Notes under the pieces: generated by a model | What the model was told of the DNA's origin: nothing | Databases searched by the model: none | Seen by the model: only the letters and a program-made list of their open reading frames with translations | Shown: positions 59,566 to 64,000 of the stretch, piece after piece | Layout of the letters: the number at the start of each line of letters is the position of its first letter | Position numbering within the stretch: the stretch's first letter is position 1 | Assembly (NCBI GenBank): GCA_038025085.1 | Contig: CM076142.1 | Coordinates: forward strand, 967,501 to 1,031,500 | DNA length: 64,000 nucleotides | Reading direction: 5' to 3' | From: Tetragonia tetragonoides | Taxonomy: Eukaryota; Streptophyta; Magnoliopsida; Caryophyllales; Aizoaceae | Program-made: the position numbers and the translations under genes

Positions 59566-60035
59566 ATGGATGATAAGGTGACAATTCTTAAACCCTTGGC
59601 AAGCCATTTGAGACCTATGCTGCTCACTTCATGGAATGAAAGAAGAAAAGCAAAGCTAGCTGAAAATTCAGATAGGATGAAACGTGTGCATGATGACCTG
59701 CAAAAGATGCTTGATGAGGTTGGCATTATCGTATGCCTTGCTGGAACAATGGATTAGGAAAAGTTCTTAATATTTTTCATCTTCTCATGCTTTTTTTTTT
59801 GCTTTAGCCAAGCTGCTCTATTTAGGAGCTATTATGTTTTGTAGTACGCCTTACATATACCATACCCTGTATATAATCTAAACCCTGCTTTGTCCCGGCT
59901 AACTTGAATGTTCAGCTCTATGAAAAAGCGTTGGACTTGTTTGAGGATGACCAAGCAGCCTCTGTGAGTTCTTTTTTCCTTTGTGCAGTTTTGCACATAT
60001 TCGATTTTTATTGGTTAGTAGCAATAGAGATGTTT

Positions 60036-60055
60036 GCCCCCCCCCCCCCCCCCCC
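60036..60055. repeat. Poly-C tract, 20 bases
   Basis: Twenty consecutive Cs in an intron-like part of the UFL1 relic. Length is likely to be unstable or mis-sequenced. Confidence 0.9.
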
Positions 60056-61613
60056 GTAATTCCGGTAAGTGATTTTTTCTTTCATTGCAGGGTGTATACT
60101 CAGATACTTGCTAAGAACCTCCGGGGCTTCCATGGCTGGCGTGTTCTTGTTTCATTGCAAGTTATCTTAGAGGCTTTATTGCAAGTTGGACAATCGCCAC
60201 TTACTATAGCGATTTTTTTGGAAGCCAGGACGTTTACATCAAATTGAAGATTGGAATTGAAATAGAAGAATCTCAAAATCCAGAGCAAGTTTCTCTCAGA
60301 TCTGGGGAAAGAAATTCACTGGTATGTGACCTTACTGTTGGGTTTATGTATTAACATTTAGGGCATTAGAGCTCTTCCTTTTCGTTTATTTTTCCAGATA
60401 AATATTTGTTTAGAATGTGATAATGCTTATTGGTCTGTCAAGGTTGTCGCCTTGGTGGAATCATTAGAATGAAAGGTTGATGCGTAACTTTTTTTGTTAG
60501 TCTTTCATTAATTTTCTTGCCCTTTTTAGCATTTCTTATGGTGTTGTTCTCCTTCGTTTTGTAGTTGGCATCTTGTTTTTTCCATTCTGCGCCTTTCAGA
60601 ATCTGAACAATTTATATGCTAAAAGTTCCAGACAAATAGGTTACTATGTTGAAATTTTGTGGACCGAGTTCACCTGGACATCCATTTTTTAACTTTAAGA
60701 AGAACAAAAACTATCTTGAGATTTTGTAGCCATTTTAGCTTTGCTTTATTTCCCTTGATTTTGAAGAACCTGATCATATGCCGCTGCTTCTACAAATGTG
60801 GTAGACTTACCTGTTGTGTTCATTTCCCTCCATTTACAATAAAATTATAATACTTATATAAGTTTATAATGTGCACTGTTCAATCATTACTTTTGTTATC
60901 TTGCTTGAAGTAATGCAATCTTACTCTGTTCCTGATGCGCATGTTTTTATTATTCACATTTTCTTTTGATGAATAGTGCTTAATAGTTCTCCATCTGACA
61001 GTGGGTGGACACATTCATGACTCATGAGTCATGAGTACGTTAGCAGCAGCAGCTGAGGAAAGGTGATTATGACCTTTCCCTTAAAATCTACAAATCAATA
61101 TGTTTATCATTTTGGCAGCATACATAAATATGATTACTAACATGTGCAATGTGCACTTGAATGGGTAATTGTTTCTTCAGTGGACTACTTTTGAAGAAAC
61201 GTGATAAGAAGTTGGAAAAGACGCTATTACATTCATATAGGAAGGTATTTGTTTCTCTTCTCTTTTCTTCTTCTGGTCTTTTATTTTCTCCGTCCTAGAC
61301 TACTTGACTTCCCTTGCTCTTTTAGCTTTTTTTTTAATAAAGGTTCTTAAAGTGTTATTGCCAAAGATTCTGCTGTAATCTACTTGTTACCTTTTTGGAG
61401 ATACCAAACCACGCACTTGTTACCTTTTAAAGATACCAAACCACGCACTTGTTACCTTTTGGAGATACCAAGGACCACGCTGATGGCTAGGGAAAGGTGG
61501 TTCTTTCTGTCTTTTTATATGGGATTGGGAGTGTTGTTTCATGTCCTAAAGAGATTCAAGGTGGAATGTTTTTTGGCTTGCCGTAATGTTCTAGTTAGGA
61601 AGTGATTTACTTA

Positions 61614-62013
61614 GGCCTTGTTTGGTTCAATTGTATCAACTTACATAGGGAAGTTGTAATACCATGGAATTTCAACTTCCTATGTAAGTTTTAATTCCAT
61701 GGAAATACCTTAGTTTGGTTCATAAAGTATACTTCCTTGGAAATAAAAGCAAAATGACAAATTGCCCAATCCAAATGCAATTATTATTTTTAACTTTCAA
61801 GGATAAAAATGTCATTTGAGCTAATTAGCATAGGAAGTTGGACTTACCTAGCCCCCCCTAGGTAAGCAACTTCCCATGGTTCATGGGAAGTTCAACTTAC
61901 ATGGAACTTCAATTTCCATGAAAGTGTGTGAACCAAACCATGTAAATTCTCATTATTCCTTGGAAGTTCAAGTTCCTTTGTTGGCTTACACTTAAACCCA
62001 ACCAAACAAGGCC
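61614..62013. mobile_element. PIF/Harbinger (Tourist-like) MITE, 400 bp, TTA TSD
   Basis: Inverted ends GGCCTTGTTTGGTT...AACCAAACAAGGCC, with tta at 61611-61613 and 62014-62016. The inner inverted blocks (acttcccatgg / ccatggaa and cttacctagccccccctagg) allow a long hairpin. No transposase frame. The second family member is at 51542-51889. Confidence 0.85.
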
Positions 62014-62016
62014 TTA

Positions 62017-62708
62017 GGTTAGGCAATTGCAGCGGCTCAAAGAGCTGAAAGCCTGATGGGCTCACTTTAGGATAGCATATTGCAGCACAGTTAACTACTG
62101 GTTGCTATATGTTCTCGCTCACTATACTTCTATTTTGCGAGATATGGATCCTTTTGGAGGCGTCAACTCTATGTGGAAATGGCGTGAGTACTATCATGCG
62201 TTACTTTTTGTATGGGGACTTTAACTGGTGCCACCCTTGCTAAGAGGCCCACCAGGCCACCACTAACTCCATTATTCATGGCTAGAGCCTAATTCCTGTA
62301 TGGAAGCAAGGCCAAACTTAAACACGCAAGCATCTTCATCCAGAGGACTTCTGCCAGAAATTTTTTTCCTTTTCTTTTTGATAATTAAGTATTAATTTTT
62401 ATTAATTTAACTAAGCTACAAAGTTTCCGTAGCTTACTCAAGTAAGAGTGAGTAAGACTACAAGAGCACGCATCTAATTTTAGAATCCAGCTATGAGGAG
62501 AGGAAGGTTGGTTGCCTGTATTTACTATTTACTAGATAACAAGTTAGCAACTAGTATTAACATTGTCATCACCCATACATCTATTCTCTAGTACTAACTA
62601 TCATTATCGTTACTGATACTATTACCTCTACTTGTATTATTACGGTTACTATTATATTTTTAGAAAAAAGACTCCTCTTTTTTTGTGAGTCTTTTAACAA
62701 GAATCTCC
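62017..62708. other. Intergenic or relic DNA
   Basis: 62020-62060 (aattgcagcggctcaaagag ctgaaagc) could be a last trace of the UFL1-like gene. The rest, including the taactatcattatcgttact-type simple sequence near 62560-62650, shows nothing definite. Confidence 0.3.
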
Positions 62709-63960
62709 TGACAATCCATGTTGGTGGTAAGGTTGTTTAATATCATTATGATGAGTTCGTCACTTATACTCGTGATTCGGGGGTGCATTCTCGTGCAGAT
62801 ATCACCTTTGTCAACACTAGTGTCCTCTTTTGATGCTTTAAATGTCCGGAAGTTTGATGGTAATGATAGTGCTCATCTTTCTACTCCTGTTCCCCCCTTT
62901 CTCCCTTCCCAATTATTTACCATTTTCTTTTCCATGGTTTGCAGTTGTATTTGCAGTAGATCATCTGTGCCATCAGACAACTGGGCAATTAGATGATGGT
63001 TGCGCAAAGGATGATGCCAGTTGCATTTTGATTCCCAAGAAGTGCAAAAAAGGGCATAACTTTCTCGACTGATGATAATTCTTACAAAATGATATCTTTT
63101 TTGTTGGAGGTTAGTATGGATACTTTTACTGGAATAAAGTTCTCATTTAATCTTTCAGTCGTCAATTTTTTTTATTTTTTTTTTAATTCTTTCTGTCACA
63201 GAATGCATTGAACAGATGGTGATCAATGTGCATACTAAAAGACATATGCCCTACTTTTAGTTCTACTGTGGAACAGCTTGATGAATATAGTTTGCAACAT
63301 AGTGAACTTAGGGACTTAAATAGTGATCAGGTTTATAATTGTGATGATAGTGCAATTGATGATAGCACGGTTGAGTTTGATAGGGACCTGGAGTTTACTT
63401 GCGCCAGTGATGTAGCTGATGAGAGGGGTATTGAGTTAGATGATGATTCATATGACAATGCTGAGGCATGGCCATTTGATCAAAATGATGAAAGAAATGT
63501 TTGTGGTTAACGTCAGTTATCAACAAGTAAAATCATTATTAGGTAGGTATATATGACATGAAAAATTGGTGATGTTGTTTTGACACTGTAGTTTCTATAA
63601 ATTTTATCTTTATTAACTCTGGCTTATAAAGAAAATCAAATTCTTAAAATCGATTTTGTGGCAATAGATTGTGATCACATGGCCTCCTGACTCATGGGAG
63701 CAAGATCCTCTTATGTTCGGTGAATCTGATACATTTGAATATTTGATAGATTTGGAAATGCTGCTACCTTCTGTTTGGACTTATGGGATTCCCATCATGT
63801 CAGAATGCATGGGCTCGCCTGGGCCGAACCAGTGGAAGTTTTTCAAAATCTAAGAGTTAGTATGGCAATGCCTAGTACTAATTTTATTGTATTGTGTGTT
63901 TTCTAATATAGCTGTTGACTTGTTATTGAATTGGTCTTAGGTTCTGAGGTTGTTACTCCA
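62709..63960 (+). repeat. Acidic-exon module, copy 3 (best preserved)
   Basis: Starts with the segment shared with 31075-31300. A stretch around 63226-63510 is open for 94 codons and very acidic: STVEQLDEYSLQHSELRDLN, DDSTVEFDRDLEFTCASDVA and DERGIELDDDSYDNAEAWPF. A downstream exon at about 63668-63852 contains EQDPLMFGESDTFEYLIDLE and SECMGSPG. Copies at 54190 and 55510 are more damaged. I do not recognise the family; it may be a live gene continuing past the window or a relic. Confidence 0.5.
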
Positions 63961-64000
63961 CTAAATAGCGAGCTCCCTTCTACAGCTAAAAGAAAACTAA

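Larger units (their letters stand above)
58370..61247 (+). pseudogene. UFL1-like fragments, second and longer array
   Basis: Repeats parts of the first array, then continues: 58735-58785 (FYVL-like, damaged); 58950-59204 (SSAKAGDEKVRTKEGKVGSD, ESGSRSGLERSSKKKKGKPN), the Lys-rich linker; WIANKIFTLVTGAQVRRAR near 59283 and 59421; 59566-59756 (TILKPLASHLRPMLLTSWNE); 59914-59963 (LYEKALDLFEDDQAAS); 60225-60320 (KLKIGIEIEESQNPEQVSL); and 61190-61245 (LLKKRDKKLEKTLLHSYRK). UFL1 transfers UFM1 to substrates at the ER. The exon order is right, but duplications, stops and missing 5' exons indicate a pseudogene, unless alternative exons outside the window rescue it. Confidence 0.7.

Overview
This window is nuclear DNA of a eudicot flowering plant. 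The evidence is AT-rich introns with GT..AG borders, plant histone genes with CT-rich leaders, plant site II (TGGGCC/T) promoter boxes, and plant mobile elements (MITEs, tRNA-type SINEs, a Mutator-like element, LINE fragments). I cannot fix the family from the sequence alone. All calls come from reading the sequence; no searches were run.

Real genes. The window opens with the last 14 codons of a histone H2B gene (+). It continues with an RNase P/MRP Rpr2/Rpp21-type gene (2212-8195, +; its zinc site is split by a 5.1 kb intron), an actin-depolymerizing factor (9803-11787, +), a complete H2B gene (15367-15819, +), a histone H2A.W-type gene (39119-38095, -), and two small single-RRM proteins with probable organelle targeting, facing each other (44211-45582, + and 47506-46590, -). 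The H2B / ADF / H2A.W / small RRM association matches, as I remember it, Arabidopsis neighbourhoods At3g46000-46030 and At5g59850-59910, so this is probably an old syntenic block that has been inflated by repeats.

Repeat and relic regions. From about 20.1 to 36.7 kb lie two tandem copies of an ~8 kb unit. Each carries a promoter-like leader, broken beta-galactosidase (GH35) exons, a module present twice per unit, and the 3' end of a LINE. From 52.2 kb to the end is a mosaic of reiterated pieces: fragments of a UFL1-like gene (E3 UFM1-protein ligase), an antisense PPR fragment, and an unidentified acidic exon family in three copies. A ~200 bp module is shared between the two mosaics (31.1 and 62.7 kb).

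Mobile elements with clear borders: a 1125 bp Mutator-like element with ~225 bp inverted ends and a perfect 9 bp target duplication just upstream of the minus-strand RRM gene; a hAT MITE with an 8 bp duplication; a PIF/Harbinger-type MITE with TTA; a MITE with CAA; and three tRNA-type SINEs with 16-18 bp duplications, one nested inside a MITE. I found no tRNA or rRNA gene, CRISPR array or bacterial-type feature.
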